This document shows positions 1-11,420 of a DNA stretch of 64,000 nucleotides, piece after piece. The stretch comes from Cricetomys ansorgei (lineage: Eukaryota; Chordata; Mammalia; Rodentia; Nesomyidae), in NCBI GenBank assembly GCA_026225945.1, contig JAMJFZ010001133.1:14304001-14368000 (forward strand), in the 5' to 3' direction. Position 1 is the first letter of the stretch. The number at the start of each line of letters is the position of its first letter. The translations under genes and the position numbers were made by a program. The notes under the pieces are model-generated. The model was given only the letters and a program-made list of their open reading frames with translations. It was not told the origin of the DNA and searched no databases.

Positions 1-42
1 TGGTCCTTGGTGGGGGGGGGCAAATTTTGGACTCAATATTAC

Positions 43-416
43 TACTGTAATGAAATACCATACCTAAAAGCAACTTGGAGAGGAAAGGGTTTATTTTTAC
101 TCACAGTTCCATTTAACTGTTCATCATCAAAAGCAGTGAAGGCAGTAACTCAAGCAGGGCAGAACATGGAGGAAAGAGCTGATGCAAAGGTCCTGGAGGG
201 CTGCTGCTTACTGGCTTGCTCCAACAGCCTATTTTCTTATAGAACCTAGGACCACCAGCCCAAGTGTGGCCCCACTCACAGTGGGCTAAGCCCTCCCCCA
301 TCAAACACCAATTTAAAAAGCTTGCTTACAGCCTAGTCTTATGGAAACATTTTCTCAATTGAGGCTCCCTCCTATCTGATGACTTATGTCAAGTTGACAT
401 AAAACTAGCTAGCACA
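43..416. repeat. Rodent medium-reiterated dispersed repeat
   Basis: Contains the recognisable blocks CAACTTGGAGAGGAAAGGGT, ACTGGCTTGCTCC, CACCAGCCCAAGTGTGG and the end GTCAAGTTGACATAAAACTA. These are characteristic of a very common rodent interspersed element whose family name I cannot assign with certainty. The open frames at 7-249 and 113-304 lie in it and are not genes. Confidence 0.7.
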
Positions 417-574
417 AAAGGACAAACTTCTCCATTTAATTTGCTAACTATATTCAGTATGCTATGCTCAACTGTCAGTTGTTAAAATCAGACTAAAATG
501 TTTCCATTTTCAACTGAAATCAGTTTGTAACACATTCCTTTGAAAAAGCAATCTGGGGAATGACCACACACACT

Positions 575-618
575 GACAGACTGACAGACAGACAGATAGA
601 CAGACAGACAGACAGACA

Positions 619-656
<38 letters not shown>
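575..656. repeat. Compound (GACA)n(CA)n microsatellite
   Basis: Tetranucleotide GACA units, with one GATA variant, pass directly into an uninterrupted CA run of about 36 bases. Confidence 0.95.
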
Positions 657-658
<2 letters not shown>

Positions 659-2470
659 GGCATACTCAGTACTATACTACTCCCTCAAAAGCCAGCAAAA
701 GTGTAAGAATCAACTTTCAGAAACGTCTAGATTCTAGTAACAACCAAATAAAGAAGCTACTGCTATTTTTAACAACACAGTGGAATATTAAATCCCCTGC
801 CGACCATCCCACGATTTCCTACACCCTAAACTGGCAGCAGTCCTAAAGGCTTTCTAAGTCTTTAGGACTGCTAGTCCCAGAACTAGCCATGCCATCCCTA
901 CACAGACTTTTGCAGCTATCTGTTTGACTACACCTTCTAAGAAAGCACAAAGAATCCCCTTTTGTTTCCACTACCACAGCTTTCCAAAGCTAGCTGACTG
1001 CAGCTGACAACATCTGAAGGTAAAAGGATTGGCCTTAAGAGCCTAGAGCAAGAGGTAACATTTGTGACAGGAAAGACAATATTCAAATGGAGGAAGGAGA
1101 TTTGCGAGGCTATAAGGTCTTTTAAATGCTCCCAGGTACAGAAGAGAATTAAGCAAACCATAAACATGCCCAGGGCAGTAGCACATTCAAAGAAAAGAAG
1201 TAGTAAGACTCAAAGCTTTGACTTCCTGGTCCTTAGGCTCTACAGGATGCAGAACCAATTCCTAGGACTGAGTATTTTAATTTTTCCACTTTCCATTTTT
1301 TTTATTCTAGTCACTTACAGTAACTGTCAAAATACAAGACAAAGAAATAAGATCAGAATTCAATGGTCACAAACAACAGAGAATGCAAACCTTTAACACT
1401 TATGAAAATCACTGTAAAAATAAAACCAAAAAAGTCAAAAAGATCCCCAAACAAAAAGATGGGTGAGTCTCATACCAAGTATTTCTACACTATACTTTAA
1501 AAAAATCACCAATTCCAAAGGTTAAAGGAACTAAATAGAAGAATGACTGCTGAGGATGAAGTGATACCCTGGATCTAATTCCAACAGTGTAAAAAGATTT
1601 AAAAGTTAAGTTTAAAAAAATCTAAAGCCTACAAATACACAAGTATTGTCCACCTAGAAAGAAGGAGAAAGGTTAACAGAGCAACTAGGAGAAAGCACAG
1701 GCATGGCTTAGCCTCACTAGACAAAGATTTGAAACCAACTATCTTAAATGGGCTCTAATAAAAGAAATCATGGGGCGGAAACTAGAGAGAAACAAAGACA
1801 AATTAAAAGTTTGTGAATTGACTAGAACAATGCTGAAATGCACATTAACCAACAGGTCCGAACATGCAACAAAAACTTATATTTTGATAACTTCCTTTTA
1901 TTTATTAATTTTTGCAAAGTAAAACTACAAATACATGCTTTTAAAACACTCATAAGACATCCAAGTGTCTTCTGAGTATCTTCCCCTCATGTGAATCAGC
2001 AAGAACAAGCATTTTTTTTAAAGGTCAGTATTATGCTACCTGAGCTACTTAAAATTTACATAATTTTTTATTTCTTAGCAAACAAAGTAATGAGTTTCAT
2101 TGTGGTATTTTCATATATGCCTTGTTCTTTTGTTTGGACCTTTTAAAATTACATATTCTTTAGTAATTTCATACATAAATACAACATATTTAGATCATAT
2201 CCACTCCCCATTTTCTCCCTTCAGCTCCTCCCAGACCTCCCCTCACTACTTCCTACTTACAACTTGATATCTTGTTTTTTCAAATAGCTCGCTATAAACA
2301 ATCAGTGACAATTGTATGAACATCGGTGTAGGACCATCAACTAGAGCTTAGCAAACTACCAGAGGACAAGCCACTAAAGAAAACTGACTCTCCTTTAGCA
2401 GCTATCTCTTTCCAAGTGTTCTTCTGTTAGGGGTGGGGCTTAGTGAGCCAATCCTTTAATCAGTGTTATC

Positions 2471-3431
2471 TTAGTTTCTTTTCTACCTCCTTTAATAAAT
2501 ACCCTGACAAAGAAATTTAAAGGAGAAAGGATTTGTTTTGGGTCACAGCTCAAGGGCACAGTCCATTATGGCAAGAAAAACAAGCAGCAGGAGCTTAGAG
2601 CATCTGCTCACATTGAATCCACAGTCAAGAAGTAGTGAGTATTAATGTTTGTCCTCAAATCACTCTCCTTTATATGCAGCCTACAATCTCAGCCCAGGGA
2701 ATGGGTCACTTATAGTGAATGAGGAGATCTTCTCACCTCAATTAAAACAATCAAAATGATCTCCCACAGGTATGTGCTTAGAAACTCTCAGGTGATTCTA
2801 AGTCATAACAAGAAGACAACTGAGATAAACCATCACAAGTTTATCCCTTGTCAACCTAACACACAAACATGTCACTTTAAATCATAACCTCTCCCCTCTT
2901 TTCCCCAAAGTCTCAGTTCATCTCATAATGCAAACCACAATTTAACTTCAAAATCCTTCATAGTATAATAATTCTAAGACTTTAAAACTTCAAATTCCAC
3001 ATCTCATCTGAGACTCCAGGCAATCTCTTTACTGTAAACTCCTAGGATATCAAAAACATGTCAAAGATGTGCAACATACAATGGCACAGAACAAACATTC
3101 TGATTCCAAAATGGAAGAATCTGCATAACAAGACCCAAAACAAGACCAAAGTCTAGCAGAGCAAACATGAAATATTGCAGCTCCATGTCCAGCATCTGGA
3201 GCTCATAATATAATCATCTGGGTTCCAAAAGGCTTATGTAGCCTCACTACTTCATCTCTGCTACCTACAGCGTATACACAGCCCCTTTCCTGAGCCAGCT
3301 GCATTCCATGCCTGCTGCTTTCCTTGGGGATCATCCAATTGTCCTAGCATCTCTAATATCTGGGGTGTCTCCATTGCAAATTAGGCCTTACCTTCACAGC
3401 TTCATGCAATGGCCTTTCAGGATCTTTTTAT
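2471..3431. repeat. Rodent dispersed repeat, about 1 kb
   Basis: Begins TTAGTTTCTTTTCT..., continues with AGGAGAAAGGATTTGTTTTG, a CACAGTCCATTATGGCA block, and an AAACCATCACAAGTTTATCC junction. It then runs on through a CAAAGTCTC-rich stretch to a TCTGGGGTGTCTCCATTGCA block. These blocks occur in this order in a familiar rodent interspersed element, possibly LTR- or LINE-derived. Copies related to its first third occur at 21978 and 58794. Confidence 0.55.
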
Positions 3432-3568
3432 AAAACACACAGGTAGGAGTCAAGGGAAAATTTGCAGGGGCCAGTTTCCTCTTTCCATTATGTGGGTTCT
3501 GGGGCTCAAACTCAGATCATCTGGCTTGATGGCAAGAGCTTTTGTCCACTAAGCCTTCCACCAGCCCC
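3432..3568 (-). repeat. B3-type SINE, minus strand
   Basis: Read on the minus strand it begins GGGGCTGGTGGAAGGCTTAG with a tRNA-like A box and a GATCTGAGTTTGAGCC B box, followed by CCCAGAACCCACATAATGGA. This is the tRNA-derived B3/B2 SINE head. Confidence 0.8.
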
Positions 3569-3574
3569 AATATA

Positions 3575-4020
3575 TACATATTATTTTAAAATCTAGATTA
3601 TGTACATGAGATAAAATATGGTACTTGTCTCTCTGGGTCTAGCATATTTCACTTAAATGATTATGATTCTAACCATTCTTCGTCCTTATTTAAGGACGAA
3701 GAAAACACCCATGGTATAAACATATCTTATTCCTTTAATCTATTAACCTAGTTGATGCACATCTAGGCTGGTTCCTTGGTTATTATGAACAGTCCAGCAA
3801 TAAAAACAGATATGCAAACACCTCTGCAGTATGCTCACTTAAATTTCTCTGGGTATATAAACAGGAGTGGTATACCTGGATTATATTGTAATTCTTCAAT
3901 TTTCAGTCTTTTGAGGAATTTCCCCACTGATTTCCATAGTGTCTACACTGATTTGCATTTACACCAGCAGTATATAAGAGTTGTTTTATCCTACCAGCAT
4001 TTGTTGAATAGTCATTTTTA
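3575..4020 (-). repeat. Old LINE-1 fragment, minus strand
   Basis: Blocks such as CTGATTTCCATAGTGTCTAC and GCATTTACACCAGCAGTATA are the antisense of the well-known ORF2 3' end and 3' UTR region of LINE-1. It is degraded by stops and indels. The 81-codon frame at 3776-4021 runs antisense through it. It contains the perfect hairpin at 3676-3703. Confidence 0.75.
3676..3703. repeat. Perfect 12-bp inverted repeat (hairpin)
   Basis: Left arm TTCTTCGTCCTT (3676-3687), four-base loop ATTT, right arm AAGGACGAAGAA (3692-3703), with no mismatch. It lies in a decayed LINE-1 fragment, so it is not an expected functional hairpin or a terminator. Confidence 0.9.
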
Positions 4021-4059
4021 AAATGAAGGAGTTCAAATGTCCAATTATTTCCATTACAG

Positions 4060-4739
4060 GAAATAATGTTCAAGATATTTAGATACTATAGAAACAGAAA
4101 TCAAAACATCATTTGGCTATCATAAAGAAAACTAAAAGTTCATCTGGTGGCAAGAACACCAGAATAAAAGACTACTTAAACATTGGGAATGTTTGATGAG
4201 AATGAAAATTAGATGACCCACCTGGAAAATAAGAATACAGTTGCCACAAAAAATCAAACTAAAACAATATGATTGAATCATACCACTTTGGGATATTCAC
4301 CTAAAAGTATTAAAGTCAGATTACTATAAAGTTATTATGTAGCTATCATCCATGTTCATCAGAGAACTAGTCACAATAGCCAAATTACTGACCCAGCCAA
4401 GGTACGCCAAAATGAATTAGGAGAGTAAAAATGTGGTACACGCACATGATGAAATTGTATTCAGCCTCTGAAGAACAATATGATAGGGCTGTGGTGATGG
4501 CTCCATAGACAAAGCCAGAGTACAGATCCCCAGATCCCGTATAAATGCCAGGCAAGCAAGAAGCCACCTGTAATCCCAGCACTCAGGGAGCAGAGAAAAG
4601 ATCACTGAGGCAAGCTTTCTAGCTAAACTAGCAGGAATCAGTGAGCTCTGGGTTCAGCAAGAAACCATGCCTCAGTAAATAAAGTGGAGAGCAATGGAAT
4701 CTTCTGCAATGAAGACTTGGGTCCTTCACAAGTACAAGT

Positions 4740-4779
<40 letters not shown>

Positions 4780-5120
4780 AAAAAAGTAGGATTATGCTAT
4801 TTTCAGGAATCGAATGAAACTGAAGATTATCATGTTAAATGAAATAAGGTAATTTCACAACATAAATGTCACATATATTCTGGAATGTGAATTTATAGGT
4901 AGAGAACAAGGAGAATAGGGATACAAAAAATAAAAGGAGGACTATCAAGGATATGGACAGAGAAAAGTGAGAGGGGAAGGAGAAAATGAAAGGCTAATAC
5001 AAGGGACGAATATGACCATATGCCTTATATAGATACATAAATGTAATTATGAAACCTACACACTAAGGGAAACACTTGCAAACTATATATTTAACAAAGG
5101 ACCCATGTATACAGTTTATA
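4060..5120 (+). repeat. Old LINE-1 3' end, interrupted by a SINE
   Basis: Degenerate ORF2 C-terminal coding sequence in sense orientation: GTTCATCAGAGAACTAGTCACAATAGCCAA, written here as its core CACAATAGCCAA, then AAATGTGGTACACGCACATGATG and ATTCAGCC. After the B3 insertion at 4486-4778, 3' sequence resumes with ATCATGTTAAATGAAATAAG. It faces away from the adjacent LINE-1 at 3575-4020, so the two are separate or inverted fragments. Confidence 0.65.
4486..4778 (+). repeat. B3-type SINE with (CA)n tail, nested in LINE-1
   Basis: Starts GGGCTGTGGTGATGGCTCCA, has CCTGTAATCCCAGCACTCAG in its middle, CAGTGAGCTCTGGGTTCAG after that, and ends in a CA run at 4740-4778. This is the long B3 form. It splits the LINE-1 at 4060-5120, so it is younger than it. 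Confidence 0.8.
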
Positions 5121-6975
5121 CAGCACTCTCAAAACTCAACAGTAAAATTCAACTAAATCACAGGAAGACATAATCGATGGCATAAACCCACATACTTTTT
5201 TTCTCTCATAAGTCATCTTTAGGGCATCGGCTTAATTTTCACCTCCTCAGAAAGTCTTAAATCCTTTCAAAGTCAAAAGCATCCCCTTCTCTGATCCCAT
5301 GATACTTTCATAAAATCTCTAATCACTCTACTATATGTGACATTTAATAAGATTTGAGATACAAAAATGAAAGCTATATGAAAGCCCTCTAAAATACAAG
5401 GAACTTAAGAATGAGGTACAAGACAGTAGTATAATTTCTCATATTTTATGCCTGATCCATGGCAAAAGACAAAGAAGTAATTTATTTCCTTCAACATCTA
5501 AATTTTGTGTGTCTTTCATCATATATTATATTGGACAATAATCCTATAGAAAGAAAGAAATTATAGAATTTGGAAAGAGTGTGAAGTACAGGCAGAACTT
5601 AGAATTTTTCTCCTATTAAGCAGTCAGGCAAACCATCATTTTACCCCATTAGGATCATCTCATTTCCCGTTGGCCACCAGGAAGCAAAAGAATAATTAAA
5701 TGATCAAAATTAGGTAGCTACATTTTTCTTAATAATCTTCACCCTCTAGTCTTTAGATACCTTATACTGCAAGTCAACTTAAGTCAGTCTTAGAAGCAGG
5801 TATAATATAAAGGATAAAACTCTTCCATTATTAACTTCTGATAAAGGATCTTCTTCAATCTAAAAGTGTATCTACATGAATTCCACAGATATAATAATGC
5901 AAGCAGAAGCAGGATAATTTAAAAGTAACTTTGTGAATTGACTGTATGCTGAGTATTGTGAATGCAATATTCTCTAATTCAAAAAGTCTGAGTGATGTGC
6001 ATCTCACTGCGGCTAACAAGAGTAAGTAACCTGCTCAAGACCCAAAGCTAGTGTCAAATTAGAATTTAAGCCCACGTGTTCTCCCCTTCTTGAAGGGTTA
6101 ATGCCAGAGAAACCACACCTCAGGACACATACATGCATCTCCACTAGTCATCAGACTCTCAAGATTTGCCACTAACCACTGGCATACGTGATAAGTGATT
6201 TTATATGACTATTTAGTAAAAAGAAATAATACTTTTTAATTTTGGCGTAAACATAATAAAAATTTGTGATGTTTATAAAACAAAGTCAAGCAAACAAACA
6301 AATAATAATAAAAAAAAAGACCTGCTTTCCAACCTGCTTTCCAATACTGTTATCTAGAAGTAGCTCCTATTGACAATCTTTCTGTGGCATAGAAATAGTT
6401 ATACCCAAATTTGTAAGAGGTACCCCACAGAAACTCTAGGGAAGGACAAGAAAACAGAGGAACAACTACTAAACAATAAATGCCTACTTTAGATATAGTT
6501 TTGATATATATTAAACCACATGTGGCTTATCAAAAGCATTATGACCACTTTTATGTATTTTACAACAATGGATTCTAACAACAGATACAAACGCTGTCTA
6601 TAACACAGATCAACAAGTGACATTAGCAGCAGATATAAGTATACTTTAGTACTCACACCCATTCTAACAACTATAGTGATGTAACAATGGCAATTACTGA
6701 CTGTAAAACAACCATGCCTTTAAGTTCTAACTCCAACTGTAACAGTAAAACTCCTATTCCATTTTACAAATAAAAGCGAAGCAAACTAAAGACCTTTACT
6801 GATAAATAAAAACTGAGTATATTCACTGTTCATAGGCTTTTGCTATTGGAATTATAAGTCACTCAGAAGAAAAATGATGGAAATTTGAACACACACACAC
6901 ACTCATGAAAATGGAAGAATAACAGAAACAGTAAGGATTGTAATAACACTAAAGACTTTTCTTTAAAATATACAT
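5121..6975. other. AT-rich intronic DNA, nothing recognised
   Basis: No repeat family, exon or RNA gene was recognised. The only local structures are a short A-rich stretch near 6300-6318 and a directly adjacent 12-bp duplication, ACCTGCTTTCCA twice, at about 6320-6343. Confidence 0.5.
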
Positions 6976-6976
6976 A

Positions 6977-7061
6977 CCCAGGCACATGCATTTAGGAATT
7001 GAACATAGGGATTAAACCAAGGTAGACAAGCACTGAACCACTAAGCCATATCCCCAATGCC
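6977..7061 (-). repeat. ID-like SINE, minus strand
   Basis: Minus-strand reading GGCATTGGGGATATGGCTTAG followed by TGGTTCAGTGCTTGTCTACC and GGTTTAATCCC matches the tRNA-derived ID head with A and B boxes. Confidence 0.65.
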
Positions 7062-8210
7062 AATCTCTTCAAAACAACTAGTATCTAAAGTTTAAAAAAA
7101 AAAAATCTCTTTCTGCTTCCACTCCCACAACAAGATGTTTTCATATTGTAAGGAACCATGTCTCCTAGCCTAAAGACTTCAATTGTTTTCCAATGTTCCT
7201 GTTGCTGAAAACAAATGTGTCCTCACAGTCTACCAAATCATGGTAATGTATACCTAATTGTGTTATCTATGTCCGCCTTACCAACTTACAGGCTCACATT
7301 TTTCTCCTCTTTGCTCAATAAGTACCATTCACACATATTTGGGTCACTTCCAAAATAGGTCTGGTCTATCAACCCATCTCTCCTAACCACCAAGTCTTCT
7401 GTGTACTTTTCTGTGTGTCTACCACGTTTTTCACTGGCTTTCTGTATGACTGCGTTTCTCATACTCCTTTTGTCTATTCAATAATGTAGTTAATGATGTT
7501 GTATAACTATTTTCTCCAAATTGAAATACTTCTTCTTAGTAGAAAAAAGGGAGCAAGGCTGGAAGCCTCAAGAAGCTAAAGAAGCTCAGAAACTTGCAAG
7601 ACTCAGAAAGGTCACAAAGTTATGATGCAACATGATTCTCCTGGAACTTAAAAAGCAAAAGCCACTTTTCAGTGGAGCTGCCTGCAAATATTGGGCAGCA
7701 AGTAACAAGAATTCAGAGTGCATGAGCTATCATCCACACTTGAGCAAGCAGCTGTTCAAGAATCACTTGTGTTCCAGTAATTAACCTCAATAAACTAATG
7801 TTTCAATAAGTTACATTTCAATAAAACTCTTTCTTTGGTTTGTAGTTAGCACACTATCTGAGCTGAATAAATATTTGTTTACATCTTCCCAAGACAGCCC
7901 CCACATAGCTGAAAACTCAATCTACATCTACGAAATTTTTTCTATATCAAAATATATTATTTCAAGGTTGGTGAAATAGTTCAAAGGACAATTCTTAACT
8001 AGTACTGCAACAAAGAAGTATTATTTCATTTACAGGATTATGCCTAACCTATACTTGATTTAGACACATATTATCCATTTCCCATAAGAAGACCATAAGT
8101 TCTGAAAGGTCAGAGTGTTAATTTTGCTTTCCATTAGATTCTCCAATTTCTTCTTCTGTAATTGATTCATGACATTTCAAGTACCATGTAAAGAAAAAGC
8201 AAATTGCTTC

Positions 8211-8285
8211 TGGGGTAGAGATGCAGTTCAGTGGCTAGCGCTTGCCTGGCCACCTTGAGGCCCTTGGTTCAACCCCCAGCATGAG
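8211..8285 (+). repeat. ID-like SINE
   Basis: TGGGGTAGAGATGCAGTTCA, GTGGCTAGCGCTTGCCTGGC and the B box GGTTCAACCCCCAGC show a full tRNA-like head of the ID/BC1-related family, including recognisable A and B boxes. Confidence 0.75.
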
Positions 8286-8724
8286 GCTTGGAGGTGATGA
8301 TAAATCTCATTTAAAGATCAAACAAGCTGCCAAAGGAACAAATAAAATAAAGTAGATAATAAATGAATTATGAAAAGTATTATTTTCCAATCATATGAAA
8401 ATCTAAGATTGTAATACAAATTTTAAAAATTCCATTCCTTTACCATAACACTTAAAAACCCTTTAACAAATGTTGATCCAATATGACACACTACACATGG
8501 AGCATGATCTGTTGGAATCTCCAGGGGGGAAATGGGGAAGTGGAGTAGCAGCTATAAAAGATGGATAATGTTTAAAATCAAAGGAAATTATGAAATTTTT
8601 AAAAGCAGAACAGGAAAAATACAGTCCACCTCAGAGAGACTGATGCAGAGTCAGGGTCCAGAGCCATATTTAAAACAGAGACCTGAACCTCAAAAAACTG
8701 GTATTATACCCTCAGTAACAAAGC

Positions 8725-8923
8725 TGCAGGGTGGTGATAGTGTGTGCCTTTAATCTCAGCATTTGGGAGGCAGAGGCAGGCAGATCTCTGTGAGTTTAAG
8801 GCCAGCCTCGTCTAGAGTGAGTTCCAGGACAGGCAGAGTCACAACAGAGAAACCTAGTCTTGAAAAACCAAACAAACAAACAAACAAACCCCAAAACAAC
8901 ACAAAACAAACAAACAAAAACCC
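8725..8923 (+). repeat. B1 SINE with (CAAA)n tail
   Basis: 7SL-derived B1: GTGTGCCTTTAATCTCAGCA, GGGAGGCAGAGGCAGGCAGA and GAGTTCCAGGACAGGCAGAG in order, nearly full length, then a CAAA-rich tail from 8863. The open frames on both strands at 8756-8990 are produced by this SINE. Confidence 0.93.
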
Positions 8924-9070
8924 AAATGCTTTAATGAGGAGCAAGGAGAAAAGGAGGTCAAAGTTGTATACAATAGCAGCTAAGAAATAAAGGACACTGC
9001 CTGGGAAAGTCCTCTCTTTTTAGGTACTTAACCAGAGCTTAAACAAGATGCTTTTGTTGTTTTGTTTCAT

Positions 9071-9288
9071 TTTAAGAATTATTTTTATTACATTAGTGTT
9101 TTGCCTGCATGTATGTAAATGCACTGTATATGTGTCCGGTGTCTGCAAAGGCCAGAAGAGGACACTGGATCTCCTGGAACTGGAGTTACAGATGATTGTG
9201 AGACATCATGTGGGTGTTAAGAACTGAACCTGGGATCTTCTGTTAGGGCAGAATGTGCTTTTAACTGCTGAGCCATCTCTCCATTTCC
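9071..9288 (-). repeat. B2 SINE, minus strand
   Basis: Plus-strand blocks TTTTGCCTGCATGTATGT, GGCCAGAAGAGGACACTGGA, CTGGAACTGGAGTTACAGA and TAACTGCTGAGCCATCTCTC are the reverse complement of B2. Near full length and little diverged. Confidence 0.93.
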
Positions 9289-10830
9289 AAAAGTTGCTAT
9301 TTTTCAAATTCTTTTACTAAGTCAAATACTTGGCAATCTAGATCCATTCTTAGGAAATTCAGAGCAAGTGTTAGGGGACTATACACAGAACCTGGGCTAG
9401 CATAAGATCTCTAGACTGCTGGGAAGAAATTTTGCATTAGAACACACTACTCGACAAGATAAAAACATGGTCAGAAACAGTCTGCAAAAGAACTAAGACA
9501 CAGGATCAAACGCAGATATACAACATTGGGAAGAACAATCCAGAGGAAGGGCCAGCTTTAGCAATTAGACTCCTGAATGACTTCCCAGAATGTGACAAGG
9601 ATTTGCGACTAGACTTGTGAAAGACCACACACTAACAGAACAAGCATCTGTGACCTAACCTCTGACTCTTGAAAGACCTGCCAGAAACAAGAATAGCATT
9701 CACAACCTGATCATGGAAGGATAGAAGGATGGAAGGACTACACAGAGGTGAGACCATCACTTTAACCTAGTCAATCATAAAGGGCCAGCTAGAGATGGGA
9801 CAGGCATCTGAGAGGTCAGGAAAAACTCAGTAATTGAGACTGCATCAGACTCTATACAGCACTCAGAACACTCCCTGCCATTTATTTCATTTAATAGTCA
9901 ATAATGATTTAGTATTTTATCAATCTAGTTCTATATTGTTCTAAGTACCTCGCCCTCCCTCTTCTCCACTCCCTTTCTTTTTGCCCTCATTCTCACTTGA
10001 ACAGGCTTTCCAAAGAACACAGGACAGATTGTCTTGTAGGGTCTCCATGTCTCCGTCTCCAGATACACATGACATTTTATTTTATATGATTATATTTCAT
10101 TACCACTCTCTTCATTCTATGTGTAGTCAAACTGCCTCATCCCCTACTACCACCGCCTGGTGACTACTACTTCCCCTTTTGATTTACATTTCCCCCTTCT
10201 ACTTTCTATCAACCCAATACTATTGCAAATCTTACTCTGCATTTTTTTCTTTCTACTCATACCCACAATAGATATCAGCTGATATCTTAGTGTCTACAGT
10301 GCTATCAATGTTCCTTTACTTCCTAAAGTGATTGAGTTTGAGAGATGACTGATTTGAGCACTACTATGTTTTCATGGTGGTCCTACACTTTGATATTGTT
10401 ACCGAATACAATATTCTACTTTTGATAGAGTAGTAAGCTTGGTATCCTAGAGACCAGTATCACAGAGAAAACAACAGTTCATTTTTCCTACAACCTTTTG
10501 AACACTACAAACACTTCAACTGAAGAATAGGTAACTTTTTTTTTTAATGCTACCAACAAATTAACCCAGAGTATGCAGGTCTCAGAGCAAAAACACAAGA
10601 AACATGAAAAATCAAGTCAACATGATTTCTTTAAAAAGGGAAGAAAAGAAAAATTACTTATTAATGTCTTCTAATGGGGGATAAATTTTAGATTAAATTC
10701 CAGACAAAGAACTGAAAAGAATGACAAAAATATGTTCAAAGCAATCAGAAGACACAGCCTGTTGAAAATTCCAAAAGAACACAAAGAAATATCTGAATGA
10801 AATGAATACATGTACACATACAGGATATTA
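9289..10830. other. Intronic DNA without recognised features
   Basis: No repeat family or exon recognised. A pyrimidine-rich patch lies at 9950-10020. The short open frame at 9981-10163 has no family resemblance. Confidence 0.5.
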
Positions 10831-10841
10831 AAGTGGAATTT

Positions 10842-11101
10842 GAGTCCTGGAAGACAGCTCAGTGGATAAATTTATTTGACATACAAGCATGAGGACCTAC
10901 GGTCAGATTCCCAACATCCATGTAAGAAGATAGGCACAGCAACATGTGCCTTTAATCCCAGCACTGGAAAGCAGAGAAAACAGGATCCCGAGAACACACT
11001 AGATTAGCCAATTTGTAAGCTCTAGCTTCAATGAGATATACAGTCTCAAAAGACAAGGTAGATATCAACAGGGAAATATAACTAATGTTGATTTCTGGCT
11101 G

Positions 11102-11145
<44 letters not shown>

Positions 11146-11150
11146 ACCCA
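10842..11150 (+). repeat. B3-type SINE with (CA)n tail and target-site duplication
   Basis: TCCTGGAAGACAGCTCAGTG head, GTGCCTTTAATCCCAGCAC middle and a CA run at 11104-11144. It is flanked by AAAGTGGAATTT (10830-10841) and AAAGTAGAATTT (11152-11163), a 12-bp target-site duplication with one mismatch. This fits LINE-1-driven retroposition. Confidence 0.88.
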
Positions 11151-11236
11151 CAAAGTAGAATTTAATACACAGAAATACTTGAGAGGGGAATCAAACCATA
11201 CTGGAAATAAAATTCATTCAGTCAAGTGATTCAAGT

Positions 11237-11420
11237 GGCCCAGAATGTAGAGGTACTTTGCAGGTAGGCCTGAGTTCAATCAATAGATTGCACAAAGTGA
11301 CAGGAAGAACCAACTCCTGAGAGTCACCCTCTGACCTCCATATGTGCATTACGGCACCAGCATACTTGCACACTCACATACAAAATAAATAAATAAAATT
11401 TTTTTTAAAAAAAATAAGAC
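11237..11420 (+). repeat. B3-type SINE
   Basis: GCAGGTAGGCCTGAGTTCAA B-box region, AGAACCAACTCCTGAGAGTC and CCCTCTGACCTCCATATGTG, ending in AATAAATAAATAAAATT and an A-rich tail. This is the B3 body and tail. Confidence 0.8.

Noticed and set aside
575..656. Regularly repeated array considered as CRISPR-like
   Set aside because: It is a simple GACA/CA microsatellite without spacers, in a mammalian genome.
8211..8285. Possible tRNA gene because of clear A and B boxes
   Set aside because: The sequence fits the ID SINE head, and the acceptor and anticodon stems do not pair as in a functional tRNA.
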